64,000 nt of DNA from Marinicella meishanensis. GTDB lineage: Bacteria > Pseudomonadota > Gammaproteobacteria > Xanthomonadales > Marinicellaceae. A program made the position numbers and the translations under genes. This document shows, piece after piece, positions 17,966 through 25,979 of the stretch. Position 1 is the first letter of the stretch. Every line of letters starts with the position of its first letter. The DNA is taken from contig NZ_JAIOUV010000008.1 in the NCBI RefSeq assembly GCF_019931145.1, positions 62,001-126,000 of the forward strand. Direction: 5' to 3'. The notes below the pieces were generated by a model that saw only the letters and a program-made list of their open reading frames with translations, did not search any database and was not told the DNA's origin.

Positions 17966-18229
17966 TCATTCTTGGCGATTATTCGATAAACTTGGTAGCA
18001 AATGCAGTTGCCCTCTAATCAGCGCTTGCTTTTTGGCGCGTGACCACCCTTGAATCTTTTTTTCAATAGCAAATGCCTCATCAATTCGCTCGAAGAATTC
18101 TGCGAAAACCAACCTAACAGGTTGCCTCTTTTGGGTGTAAATAGCGCCCTCCTTGGCTTTGTGTTGCATCACCCTTTGTTTTAAATCTGTGGTGCTCCCG
18201 GTGTAATAACTTTTATCACTGCATTGCAA
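17966..18229 (-). CDS. GIY-YIG nuclease domain protein, start codon apparently damaged
   Basis: About 90 aa, a stand-alone GIY-YIG domain of the UPF0213/YhbQ size class. The second motif is clear in SYYTGSTTDLKQRVMQH, and the rest of the fold in VRLVFAEFFERIDEAFAIEK and KKIQGWSRAKKQALI. The usual beginning (M-x-Y-x-Y-I-L-Q-C) is present as VYILQCSDKS, but the codon before V is TAG and no ATG exists. TTG at 18229 is the only initiator in frame and lies 13 nt from AGGAGG, too far. One lost T would explain the absent ATG. The flanking 216-bp repeats and AT-rich sides suggest a mobile unit. Confidence 0.75.
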   Translation of the reverse strand: MQCSDKSYYTGSTTDLKQRVMQHKAKEGAIYTQKRQPVRLVFAEFFERIDEAFAIEKKIQGWSRAKKQALIRGQLHLLPSLSNNRQE

Positions 18230-18407
18230 TATGTATACCTAACCTCCTACTTGCTTGCACATATGCAATCCTCAAAAGAAAAATACAAATGTATGCATTC
18301 AATATCAGCATGAACACCCAAAATGCCTAATTCCAAGTAAGAGAAAATGACCTCATTGAATATATTCAAACCACAAAAGAGATTCAAACTCAATGAGAAT
18401 TTAAAAG

Positions 18408-18724
18408 TGCCTTAAGGTAAAATGGCCTGTTCCAGAATACGGAGACTTCGACGGGTGTTATGCTGAGCCTGACGAAGTGCTCAGCCAGTTTGAATAAAGG
18501 TCGCTGAGCTTGTCGAAGTGCCATAAGGATTAATGGCCTGTTCCAGAATACGGAGACTTCGACGGGTGTTATGCTGAGCCTGACGAAGTGGTCAGCCAGT
18601 TTGAATAAAGGTCGCTGAGCTTGTCGAAGTGCCATAAGGATTAATGGTCTGTTCCAGAATACGGAGACTTCGACGGGTGTTATGCTGAGCCTGACGAAGT
18701 ACTCAGCCAGCTTGAATAAAGGTC
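18408..18724. repeat. tandem 111-bp palindromic repeats
   Basis: The phrase TTCCAGAATACGGAGACTTC recurs at 18430, 18541 and 18652, a period of exactly 111 bp, with near-identical sequence between. Each unit contains inverted repeats built from ACTTCGAC and GAAGT (GCTGAGCCTGACGAAG; CTGAGCTTGTCGAAG). An apparent 81-aa ORF across this array simply translates the repeat twice and is not a gene. The array leads directly into the right 216-bp repeat. Confidence 0.92.
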
Positions 18725-18940
18725 ACTGAGCTTGTGGTGGTGTCATAAAAATTGATGGTCGTCCCAGTATTGAGAGGCTTCGACAAGCTCAGCCAGCTTG
18801 AATAAAGGACACTGAGCTTGTCGAAGTGCCATAAGGGTTAATGGTCTGTTCCAGAGTACAGGGGCTTCGACAGGTGTTATGCAGAGCCTGACGAAGTACT
18901 CAGCCAGCTTGAATAAAGGTCACTGAGCCTGTCGAAGTGC
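18725..18940. repeat. right 216-bp direct repeat of the GIY-YIG element
   Basis: The partner of 17712-17927. It contains a perfect 15-bp inverted repeat, CTTCGACAAGCTCAG at 18778-18792 and CTGAGCTTGTCGAAG at 18812-18826, with 19 bp between, then a second diverged unit starting at TTCCAGAGTACAGG. It ends two bases before the ppnN terminator. Confidence 0.92.
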
Positions 18941-18942
18941 AC

Positions 18943-18966
18943 AAAAAAACCCGCCTCTGGGACGGG
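18943..18966 (-). terminator. rho-independent terminator of ppnN
   Basis: On the minus strand CCCGTCC, loop CAGA, GGCGGG and seven T. A one-base bulge interrupts the stem. It lies 25 bp past the ppnN stop codon and directly at the edge of the repeat element. Confidence 0.85.
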
Positions 18967-18991
18967 ATTTAATGGGTCTCAATCGACTGCT

Positions 18992-20374
18992 TTATTTCAC
19001 CACTTCGAACACCGGGGTGTAGGTGCTGCCGGGTAATTTCATGCGTTTTTGTTCGATGAAGGACTGCAACAGGTCGTCCAGTTTTTCCATCAAATCGGCA
19101 TCGCCATTGATTCTATACACCCCGTGCTGTTTGATTTGTTGCACGCCGTATTCTTTGACGTTACCGGCCACAATGCCGGAAAATGCCCGGCGCAATGAGG
19201 CTGCCAGGTCTTCAACGGGCCGGTCACGAAACAGCTCCAAAGCCGCCATGTTCTCGTGTGACGGGATGAACGGGAACTGGAAGTCGCTGTCGATGTGCAA
19301 GCCCCAGTTGAAATAGTAACTGATCTTGTTTTTGGTGCGGTAGAGCTTCACTTCATCCATTCCGGCCATCATTTTGATCGCCACTGCTTCGGGGTCATCG
19401 ATGATGATTTCATACAACTCGGCCACCTCATCACCCAAGGCAAAGCGGATGAACTCATCGATTTTGTGGAAATATTCTGCCGACTCTTTGGGCCCAGTCA
19501 TGATGAACGGGAATGGCACACCTTGGTTTTTTTGGTGCGACAAAATGCCGATCAAATACAGAATTTCTTCGGCGGTACCCACGCCGCCAGGAAACACGAT
19601 GATGCCATGGCCCAGGCGCACAAAGGCTTCCAGGCGTTTTTCAATGTCTGGCATGATCACCAAGTGGTTCACAATTGGGTTGGGCGCTTCGGCGGCAATG
19701 ATGCCGGGTTCGGTCAAACCAATGTAGCGGCCGTCTTTGATCCGTTGTTTGGAGTGACCCACGGTGGCCCCTTTCATCGGCCCTTTCATGGCACCGGTAC
19801 CACAGCCGGTACAGATGTGCGCGCCGCGCAGACCCAATTGATAACCGATGTCTTTGGTGTACTGGTATTCCACCCGGTTGATCGAGTGACCGCCCCAACA
19901 CACCACCAGATTGGGCTCGGTGCCATATTGGTGCACTTCGCCACGGCGCAGGATCTCAAACACGAAATTGGTGATGTCAAAAGACTGTTCCAGGTCGTAA
20001 TGTCCTTCGCCCTTTTCGGTGCTTTGGAACACGATGTCGCGCAACACGGAAAAAATCGAGTCGCGGATACCAGAAATCATTTTGCCGTCGACAAAGGCTT
20101 GTGCCGGGGCGTTGATGAAACGCAGGTGGATGCCGCGTTCGCGAGGAATCAGGGTGACATCGAAGTCAGGATACCGTTCCAACACGGCCATGGCATCGTC
20201 TTCTTTGGCGTCGCAGTTGAGCACCGCCAAACAGCATTTTCTGAACAGTTCATGGACGCCGCCTTTACCGACTTCCATCATCATGTTGACTTCATCTTGC
20301 GACAACAGGGTCATGCCACCTCGGGCGGCAATGGTGCATTTTTCAATGACTTTTAAATTATTGATGTTATTCAT
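18992..20374 (-). CDS. ppnN: pyrimidine/purine nucleotide 5'-monophosphate nucleosidase
   Basis: 460 aa, very close to the 454 aa of Escherichia coli PpnN (YgdH). The central LOG-like domain shows CWGGHSINRVEYQYTKD, CGTGAMKGPMKGATVGHSK and the active-site motif FPGGVGTAEEILYLIG, flanked by the N- and C-terminal PpnN-specific domains. It cleaves nucleoside monophosphates to base and ribose 5-phosphate and in E. coli is activated by (p)ppGpp. An AAGGAAA Shine-Dalgarno precedes the ATG. The gene has its own promoter about 225 bp upstream, a long structured leader and a strong terminator, so it is a single-gene unit. Confidence 0.95.
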   Translation of the reverse strand: MNNINNLKVIEKCTIAARGGMTLLSQDEVNMMMEVGKGGVHELFRKCCLAVLNCDAKEDDAMAVLERYPDFDVTLIPRERGIHLRFINAPAQAFVDGKMISGIRDSIFSVLRDIVFQSTEKGEGHYDLEQSFDITNFVFEILRRGEVHQYGTEPNLVVCWGGHSINRVEYQYTKDIGYQLGLRGAHICTGCGTGAMKGPMKGATVGHSKQRIKDGRYIGLTEPGIIAAEAPNPIVNHLVIMPDIEKRLEAFVRLGHGIIVFPGGVGTAEEILYLIGILSHQKNQGVPFPFIMTGPKESAEYFHKIDEFIRFALGDEVAELYEIIIDDPEAVAIKMMAGMDEVKLYRTKNKISYYFNWGLHIDSDFQFPFIPSHENMAALELFRDRPVEDLAASLRRAFSGIVAGNVKEYGVQQIKQHGVYRINGDADLMEKLDDLLQSFIEQKRMKLPGSTYTPVFEVVK

Positions 20375-20600
20375 ATAGGTTTCCTTTTCTTATTATTATT
20401 GTTTTTGAGAATCTGACATCAGGGTCGCGGCACCGGTTTGGTGTGGCCACATCAAGACTGGCGGCTCCGAGATGTGATTCTGAGCGGATCATGTTCCGCA
20501 GGTTGCCACCTTGTGGACTGGTGGTAACGGGTCCAACAGCCATTTTCAGTAATAATGGTGTCGTTTTGACTAAAAAGCCAGCGTGGAAGCTGGCTGACTG
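20367..20600 (-). promoter_or_regulatory. long structured 5' leader of ppnN with possible upstream ORF
   Basis: About 225 nt separate the predicted transcription start from the ppnN ATG. On the minus strand the leader holds several hairpins: GCCAGC-TTCCAC-GCTGGC followed by TTTTTAG (20572-20594), ACCACC-AGTCCACAA-GGTGG, GCGGA-ACATGA-TCCGC, and CACC-AAACC-GGTG. An ORF of 58 codons (20543 to 20367, beginning MAVGPVTTSPQGG) runs through the leader and its stop overlaps the ppnN start, but it has no Shine-Dalgarno. The leader could be a ligand-binding or attenuating RNA, or a translated leader. No known riboswitch class is recognised. Confidence 0.45.
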
Positions 20601-20606
20601 ACGGCA

Positions 20607-20636
20607 ATTATACCGCCACCGCAAAAAAATAGCCAA
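20607..20636 (-). promoter_or_regulatory. sigma70-type promoter of ppnN
   Basis: On the minus strand TTGGCT, an 18-bp spacer and a perfect TATAAT. The start would fall near 20600, immediately before the first leader hairpin. Confidence 0.65.
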
Positions 20637-20736
20637 TCCCCTCCAATTGATGGGCGGCTCATTGAAAGATTGGACTTCAACCCCACATGTCACCTGGGAA
20701 CCACAAATAATTACGCAGACACACCCGCACAACACA

Positions 20737-20742
20737 TACAAT
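20737..20742 (+). promoter_or_regulatory. -10-like element directly upstream of the DUF3301 gene
   Basis: TACAAT, then ACACCC, then ATG at 20749. No Shine-Dalgarno is present. TTACGC at 20711 could be a -35, but the spacing of 20 bp is poor. Confidence 0.4.
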
Positions 20743-20748
20743 ACACCC

Positions 20749-21075
20749 ATGACAGCACTCACCGCACTGATGGCCATGGCCTTGATTGGCTACTACTGGT
20801 ATAACCAAGTTACGGCCCTGGATGCCTGCCGCCAAGCCGGTAAAAAACTCACCCAACAACAAGGCTGGGCGTTTTTGGATGATTCTCTGCTGCAAAAGAA
20901 AATCAAAATCAAAACACGGCGCGGCAAATTGGCCTTGTACCGTGAATTCATGTTTGAATTTTCCGACGCCGAAGCCCAACGCTTCAAAGGCACCATTACG
21001 CATCATGGTGGGGTGGTGACCGAAATCAAATTTTTCCACCACCAAGACATCGCCACTTTCCAACTGACCCACTGA
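20749..21075 (+). CDS. DUF3301 membrane-anchored protein
   Basis: 108 aa with one N-terminal membrane helix (LTALMAMALIGYYWYNQV) and a cytoplasmic part rich in basic residues, including GWAFLDDSLLQKKIKIK, LYREFMFEFSDAE and GVVTEIKFF, as in DUF3301 proteins of Gammaproteobacteria. The function of the family is not known to me. The upstream in-frame ATG at 20647 would add an unlikely hydrophilic extension, and a -10-like TACAAT six bases before 20749 favours this start. The ABC exporter begins 15 bp downstream and is probably cotranscribed. Confidence 0.8.
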   Translation: MTALTALMAMALIGYYWYNQVTALDACRQAGKKLTQQQGWAFLDDSLLQKKIKIKTRRGKLALYREFMFEFSDAEAQRFKGTITHHGGVVTEIKFFHHQDIATFQLTH

Positions 21076-21090
21076 CCCCACCGCATTGCC

Positions 21091-22845
21091 ATGACCCTTT
21101 CAAAAGTACTTTCCTACGGCCAAGGCTTTCGTGCCCAAGCCATTTGGGCCAGCATCTGTTCCATCGTCAACAAACTGTTTGACATCGCCCCGGAGATCTT
21201 GATTGGGATTGCCATCGATGTGGTGATCAATCAGGAAGACTCCTTTGTTGCCGGCTTGGGCATCACCGATCCCAGGGAACAACTGTTTTTGTTGGGCTTT
21301 TTGACTTTTTTGATCTGGGCCGGCGAATCCTTGTTCCAATACCTGTACTTGCGCAACTGGCGGGAACTGGCACAAAAAATCCAACACCGCTTCCGGGTCG
21401 ATTGTTATGCCCACATCCAACGCATGGACATGCGTTTTTTCGAGAACCAATCCAGCGGCCGCCTGACCTCGATTTTGAATGACGACGTCAACCAATTGGA
21501 GCGTTTCCTCAACATCGGTGCCAACGACATTCTGCAGGTGTTGACCTCGGTGTTGGCCGTGGGTGCGGTGTTCTTTTTGCTTTCCACCAAACTGGCCTTG
21601 TTGGCCTTCACCCCGATTCCGGTGATCATCTGGGGCGCCTTTTACTTCCAACGCAAAGCCGAACCCCGGTATGCCGCGGTGCGCGAACAAGCCGGTCAAA
21701 TTGCCGAGGCCATCAACACCAACATCGCAGGGGTCGGCACCATCAAAAGCTTCACCAAGGAAGACCACGAAAAACGGCGAATCGCCGCCATCAGTCAGCG
21801 CTATGTGCAAGCCAATGAATCGGCGATCAAAATTTCCTCGGCTTTCACCCCGGTGATCCGCATGGCGATCCTGACCGGGTTTCTGGCCACCTTCATCATC
21901 GGTGGTTTGGACACCTTGAACGGAGAGCTGGCGGTGGGCGCCTATGGGGTGCTGGTGTTTTTAACCCAACGCCTGCTGTGGCCATTTCGTGACCTGGCCA
22001 ACACCATGGATCTGTATGAGCGCGGCATGGCCTCGGCGCGACGCATTTTGGGTTTGTTGGATGAACCGATCCACATCAAAGACCATGCCAACACCCAGGA
22101 CCTCACCTTGCAGGGCCAGATTCGCTTAGCGGGTGTGAGCTTCCATTACGATGAATCATCACGACCGGCCCTGCGCGACATCAACCTCGACATCCAGGCC
22201 GGCCAAACCCATGCTTTTGTGGGGCAAACCGGATCCGGCAAAAGCACGGTGATCAAGTTGTTGATGCGGTATTACCACGCCCAACAAGGTCAGATCAGCC
22301 TGGATGGCACCGCCATAGATCAAATCAATATCGCTTCCTTGCGGTCACAAATTGGCTTGGTCTCACAAGCCACCTTTTTGTTCAATGCCAGCATCTTTGA
22401 CAACATCCAATACGGCAACGACCAAGCCACCGAAGCCGAAGTCATCGCCGCGGCCAAGCAAGCCGAAGCCCATGATTTCATCAGTCAACTGGAACAGGGT
22501 TATGACACCCGGGTGGGTGAGCAAGCGGTGAAGTTATCCGGCGGTCAGATACAACGCATTGCCCTGGCCCGGGCCTTGTTGAAAGACCCCAAAATATTGA
22601 TTCTGGATGAAGCCACCTCGGCGGTGGACAATGAGACCGAAGCGGCAATTCAGAAATCATTGAAAACCATTGCCCAGGGGCGCACCATCATCCTCATCGC
22701 CCACCGCTTGTCAACGGTGGTGCATGCCGATCAGATTCATGTGCTGGAACAAGGGGCCATCGTCGAATCAGGCACCCACGAACAATTGTTGGCACACAAC
22801 GGTCGATACCAGCAGCTGTGGAGCATCCAAACCGGTCAGGCCTGA
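21091..22845 (+). CDS. ABC exporter, fused permease and ATPase
   Basis: 584 aa, a half-transporter of the MsbA/multidrug type that must dimerise. The membrane domain covers about residues 1-325 with six helices (for example LFLLGFLTFLIWAGESLF, LTSVLAVGAVFFLLS). The ATPase follows: Walker A GQTGSGKST near 378-386, Q-loop IGLVSQATFLF, signature LSGGQIQRIALARALL, Walker B ILILDEATSAVD and H-switch IAHRLSTV. It probably exports a lipid, drug or peptide across the inner membrane. It has no own Shine-Dalgarno close to the ATG, so translation may depend on the DUF3301 gene in front. Confidence 0.9.
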   Translation: MTLSKVLSYGQGFRAQAIWASICSIVNKLFDIAPEILIGIAIDVVINQEDSFVAGLGITDPREQLFLLGFLTFLIWAGESLFQYLYLRNWRELAQKIQHRFRVDCYAHIQRMDMRFFENQSSGRLTSILNDDVNQLERFLNIGANDILQVLTSVLAVGAVFFLLSTKLALLAFTPIPVIIWGAFYFQRKAEPRYAAVREQAGQIAEAINTNIAGVGTIKSFTKEDHEKRRIAAISQRYVQANESAIKISSAFTPVIRMAILTGFLATFIIGGLDTLNGELAVGAYGVLVFLTQRLLWPFRDLANTMDLYERGMASARRILGLLDEPIHIKDHANTQDLTLQGQIRLAGVSFHYDESSRPALRDINLDIQAGQTHAFVGQTGSGKSTVIKLLMRYYHAQQGQISLDGTAIDQINIASLRSQIGLVSQATFLFNASIFDNIQYGNDQATEAEVIAAAKQAEAHDFISQLEQGYDTRVGEQAVKLSGGQIQRIALARALLKDPKILILDEATSAVDNETEAAIQKSLKTIAQGRTIILIAHRLSTVVHADQIHVLEQGAIVESGTHEQLLAHNGRYQQLWSIQTGQA

Positions 22846-22857
22846 ACGCCGCCCACA

Positions 22858-23403
22858 TCACCAGTCGCGATCGGCATAATCCTGCAAAGTGATGATGCCA
22901 TCGCCATTGACATCGGCATGGGTGCCATCCTGTTGCTCCAAATGGGTGATTTCATGGTTTGGGGCATCAATTTTCTTGGCCACCCTGATTTGGTAGTTGA
23001 TGGCCAAACGCTCTGCCTTGAAGTCAGCCCAGTAACGCTCAGGTGTGCGACCACCGTTTTTCGGTTTGAACTTCTGATACAAAAAAGAGTGGTAAGCATC
23101 ATGGGCAATGGTGCTGGCACACCAAGTCAAAGAGTAAAACGCGGTTTGGTCACTCATTTGATACATCGGCGGTCGGTGCCAGGCAACCATGCCACTGCGG
23201 CTAGACTGGGCAATGATGCCCACATGCTTACGCACGAACGCATGCGACTCGGGATAACGCTTTTTCAACAGCCCCAAACAGCCCTTGACCTGTTTTTTGA
23301 AGGCGCTGTTGCCGGTGATTTTGATGGCGTCTTTGGCCATCACTGGTGCTGGGTTCAGCAAACAGCCGATGAAGATCAGGCAACAAACAATGTATTTAAC
23401 CAT
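22858..23403 (-). CDS. exported protein with HDxxH motif and C-terminal EF-hand-like loop
   Basis: 181 aa. A signal peptide (YIVCCLIFIGCLLNPAPVMA) is followed by a domain with TIAHDAYHSFLYQ and, further on, FKAERLAINYQ. The H-x3-H plus downstream E pattern resembles zinc peptidases of the zincin type, although the usual HExxH is absent. The C-terminus contains DVNGDGIITLQDYAD, a good EF-hand or dockerin-like calcium loop, at about 164-178. The start ATG at 23403 overlaps the LysE-type gene by 8 bp; an earlier start lies inside that gene. The function is unknown; a calcium-dependent secreted hydrolase is a reasonable hypothesis. Confidence 0.7.
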   Translation of the reverse strand: MVKYIVCCLIFIGCLLNPAPVMAKDAIKITGNSAFKKQVKGCLGLLKKRYPESHAFVRKHVGIIAQSSRSGMVAWHRPPMYQMSDQTAFYSLTWCASTIAHDAYHSFLYQKFKPKNGGRTPERYWADFKAERLAINYQIRVAKKIDAPNHEITHLEQQDGTHADVNGDGIITLQDYADRDW

Positions 23404-24025
23404 GGACCCATTGAAACACGGAATACAGTAACAGACCGGCCAACAGCACAAAAATTCCCACCGTGAGGTAATCCATGGTGATCTTGAACCCCGGCTTTTG
23501 CATCACATTCTGCGTGCTTTTGGCGGTCAACCAGGCCAAGCCACCGAACACCACCACCGTCACCAACATGAACAACAGACCCAGGATCACGATGCGCAGG
23601 GCATAACCCGGCTCACCCAACTGGGCAAACTGGGGGAACAAAGCCAAGAAAAACAGCAGCACCTTGGGGTTGGAGATGTTCATGATCACCCCGCGGCCAT
23701 AGTAGGAGCCCTGGATTTTGGGTTGGTCGGCTGCGGTGGCCTGCTCACTGCGGTGTTGCCAAGTCAGCCAAGCCAGGTACAACAGATACCCCGCGCCAAA
23801 CAAGGCAATGGCCTGCATGGCCCACGGGGTGGCTTGAATCAGGGCCGAGATGCCCAGCACGATCAGCAGGGTGTGGAACACCACCCCATTGGCCAAGCCC
23901 AAAGTCAATTGCAGGGCTTTGTTGAAACCTTCTTTGGCGGCGATGGCCACCACCAACAGCACATCAGGACCGGGGGTCAGGGCCAACAAGGTGGCGGTGA
24001 AAATGAAGCTCAGATAGACAGACAT
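23396..24025 (-). CDS. LysE/RhtB-family amino-acid exporter
   Basis: 209 aa with six hydrophobic segments. The family signature ATLLALTPGPDVLLVVAIAA lies at the N-terminus, and GVIMNISNPKVLLFFLALFP in the middle is the second hallmark. Such proteins export amino acids or their derivatives (lysine, homoserine, threonine). The particular substrate cannot be told. It sits 28 bp after the PilZ gene, in the run that starts with dksA, and overlaps the next gene, so it is probably the penultimate gene of a long operon. Confidence 0.92.
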   Translation of the reverse strand: MSVYLSFIFTATLLALTPGPDVLLVVAIAAKEGFNKALQLTLGLANGVVFHTLLIVLGISALIQATPWAMQAIALFGAGYLLYLAWLTWQHRSEQATAADQPKIQGSYYGRGVIMNISNPKVLLFFLALFPQFAQLGEPGYALRIVILGLLFMLVTVVVFGGLAWLTAKSTQNVMQKPGFKITMDYLTVGIFVLLAGLLLYSVFQWVHG

Positions 24026-24053
24026 GGGTGATCAACTGAGCCGAATGATTGAA

Positions 24054-24401
24054 TCAGGTGCCGAAGGTTTCGACCTGGTGTACGTGGTCACCCAACAATT
24101 GCCACAAGGCGACTTGTTTTTCCTCGGGAATGGAAATGTAGTGCATGGCGATTTCATGGTCCGCGATGCGGATGACTTTAGAGGAAACGTGTAAATTGAA
24201 CGTTTCATTGACCACAATTTCAAGGATGCAAATGGCGTCTTCGTGCAAATCCTGCATACACTCGTCTTCCAGCATTTCAACCAGAATTCCTGAAGCAGAA
24301 ATGTTCTTGACCCGTGTGACACAAGAATGGCCCTTGTGTAACAGCAAACACGAAGCATCAATGGTCTTTCTGGCGTATCGGATACCTTGGATGTCACTCA
24401 T
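24054..24401 (-). CDS. PilZ domain protein
   Basis: 115 aa consisting almost only of a PilZ domain. The c-di-GMP motifs appear as RYARK near residue 8 and NISASG (the D/NxSxxG box) near residue 34, followed by the beta barrel (ICILEIVVNETFNLHVSSKV). Such single-domain proteins bind cyclic di-GMP and act on motility, pili or polysaccharide. The ATG at 24401 is preceded by GAGA; an in-frame start at 24446 would overlap lysS. Its place right after lysS is unusual and links a signalling gene to the translation operon. Confidence 0.82.
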   Translation of the reverse strand: MSDIQGIRYARKTIDASCLLLHKGHSCVTRVKNISASGILVEMLEDECMQDLHEDAICILEIVVNETFNLHVSSKVIRIADHEIAMHYISIPEEKQVALWQLLGDHVHQVETFGT

Positions 24402-24447
24402 CAGTCGTTCTCGTTTCTTCTGGTGGCCAGCTTCACCAGCCAGCACA

Positions 24448-25926
24448 TTACTCGGGTTTCATGTATGGAAACAATAATACATCGCGTATTGAAGCAGAGT
24501 CTGTGAACAACATCACCAATCGATCGATGCCTATGCCTTCACCCGCGGCTGGTGGCATGCCATATTCCAGCGCCCGAATATAGTCTGCATCGTAATGCAT
24601 GGCTTCGTCGTCCCCCGCTTCGAGATTCGCCACCTGTTGTCTGAATCGGTCGGCTTGGTCTTCCGGATCATTCAATTCCGAGAAGCCATTGGCGATTTCA
24701 TTGCCGCAGATGAACAACTCAAAACGATCGGTGATGTCCGGGTTGTCATCATTGCGACGAGACAATGGTGATATCTCTATGGGATATTCTGTCACAAAAG
24801 TGGGCTGAATCAACTTGGGTTCGACATACAAATCGAACAATTCGGCCAATAACTCACCTTTCAACCATTTTTTGTTGTATGAATGGCCTTTGTCATCACA
24901 ATATTTTTGCATTTGTGACAAATTATTGCAGTCTTTTTCAGATAATCCGTCACTGTGTTCCGCCACCAATGAAGCCATGGAGCGTCGTGCGAAAGGTTGT
25001 GAGAAGTCCAGTTCCTGCCCTTGGTAGTTGAATTTCAAAGTGCCTTTGACCTGTTTGGCCAGGGATTTGAACAAGCGCTCGGTCAAATCCATCAAATCAT
25101 GGTAATCGGCATAAGCCCAGTAGAATTCCATCATGGTGAATTCTGGGTTGTGCTTGGTCGACACGCCTTCATTGCGGAAATTGCGATTGATTTCAAACAC
25201 CTTTTCAAAGCCACCCACGGTCAGGCGCTTGAGGAACAATTCGGGCGCCACCCGAAGGTACAACTCCAAATCCAAGGCATTGTGGTGGGTGGTGAACGGT
25301 TTGGCGGTGGCGCCTCCTGGGATCACATGCATCATCGGGGTTTCCACTTCCAAAAAGTCCAGATCCTCCATGAAACGGCGGATGTGAGACACCATTTTGG
25401 AGCGGGTCTTGAACACCTCGGCCGAGTCTTGATTGACGATCAGGTCCACATAGCGTTGGCGGTAACGGGTCTCCTGGTCTGACAGGCCATGAAATTTCTC
25501 TGGCAAGGGCCGCAATGATTTGGTCACCAAGTGCAATTCGCTGACGTTGACCGACAGCTCATTGGTGTTGGTTTTGAACAACACACCACGACCACAGACA
25601 ATGTCACCCATGTCCCAGGTTTTGAATTCGGCGAATTTGTCCTCTCCCACCCCTTTGAGCTGGACGAACAGCTGGATTTGACCTGAGACATCCTGGATCA
25701 CAGCAAAACCGCCTTTGCCAAACAAACGTTGGCTCATCATGCGGCCAACCACGGCCACTTCTATCTGCTGGGGATCCAAGGTCTCCTTGTCGCTGGCGTC
25801 ATGGGCGGCGTGCAATTCTGCAGCCAAATGGCTGCGTCTGAATTGGTTGGGAAAGGCGTTGCGCTCGGTGCGGATGGCATCCAGTTTGGCGCGTCTTTCG
25901 GCGATGAGTTTGTTGTCTTCTGTCAT
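24448..25926 (-). CDS. lysS: lysyl-tRNA synthetase, class II
   Basis: 492 aa, standard size. The anticodon-binding OB fold covers about residues 50-160 (VAVVGRMMSQRLFGKGGFAV). Class II motifs follow: motif 1 around DFLEVETPMMHVIPGGATAK, motif 2 FEINRNFRNEGVSTKHNPEF, and motif 3 GEGIGIDRLVMLFTDSASIR with the conserved arginine at the end. It charges tRNA-Lys. It lies downstream of prfB as in E. coli, separated by 68 bp that contain a strong hairpin. Confidence 0.98.
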   Translation of the reverse strand: MTEDNKLIAERRAKLDAIRTERNAFPNQFRRSHLAAELHAAHDASDKETLDPQQIEVAVVGRMMSQRLFGKGGFAVIQDVSGQIQLFVQLKGVGEDKFAEFKTWDMGDIVCGRGVLFKTNTNELSVNVSELHLVTKSLRPLPEKFHGLSDQETRYRQRYVDLIVNQDSAEVFKTRSKMVSHIRRFMEDLDFLEVETPMMHVIPGGATAKPFTTHHNALDLELYLRVAPELFLKRLTVGGFEKVFEINRNFRNEGVSTKHNPEFTMMEFYWAYADYHDLMDLTERLFKSLAKQVKGTLKFNYQGQELDFSQPFARRSMASLVAEHSDGLSEKDCNNLSQMQKYCDDKGHSYNKKWLKGELLAELFDLYVEPKLIQPTFVTEYPIEISPLSRRNDDNPDITDRFELFICGNEIANGFSELNDPEDQADRFRQQVANLEAGDDEAMHYDADYIRALEYGMPPAAGEGIGIDRLVMLFTDSASIRDVLLFPYMKPE

Positions 25927-25979
25927 GATGTGTCTGATGGTTTGCGTTGGGCGATCTACAGTTTAATGAATGTCAGTCA

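Noticed and set aside
18390-18635. 81-aa minus-strand ORF with an internal 40-residue repeat
   Set aside because: It is the translation of two 111-bp palindromic repeat units; the repeat period (37 codons) and the mirrored palindromes explain the ORF. No Shine-Dalgarno or family resemblance.
18408-18940. Possible CRISPR array
   Set aside because: Period 111 bp without unique spacers; the whole unit is repeated, and no cas gene is present.
19295-20356. 353-aa plus-strand ORF opposite ppnN
   Set aside because: Antisense of a highly conserved enzyme; histidine-rich and without family features.
20572-20594. Terminator of a separate small RNA before ppnN
   Set aside because: The hairpin begins only a few bases after the predicted start site, which would leave a transcript of under 40 nt; kept as part of the ppnN leader instead.
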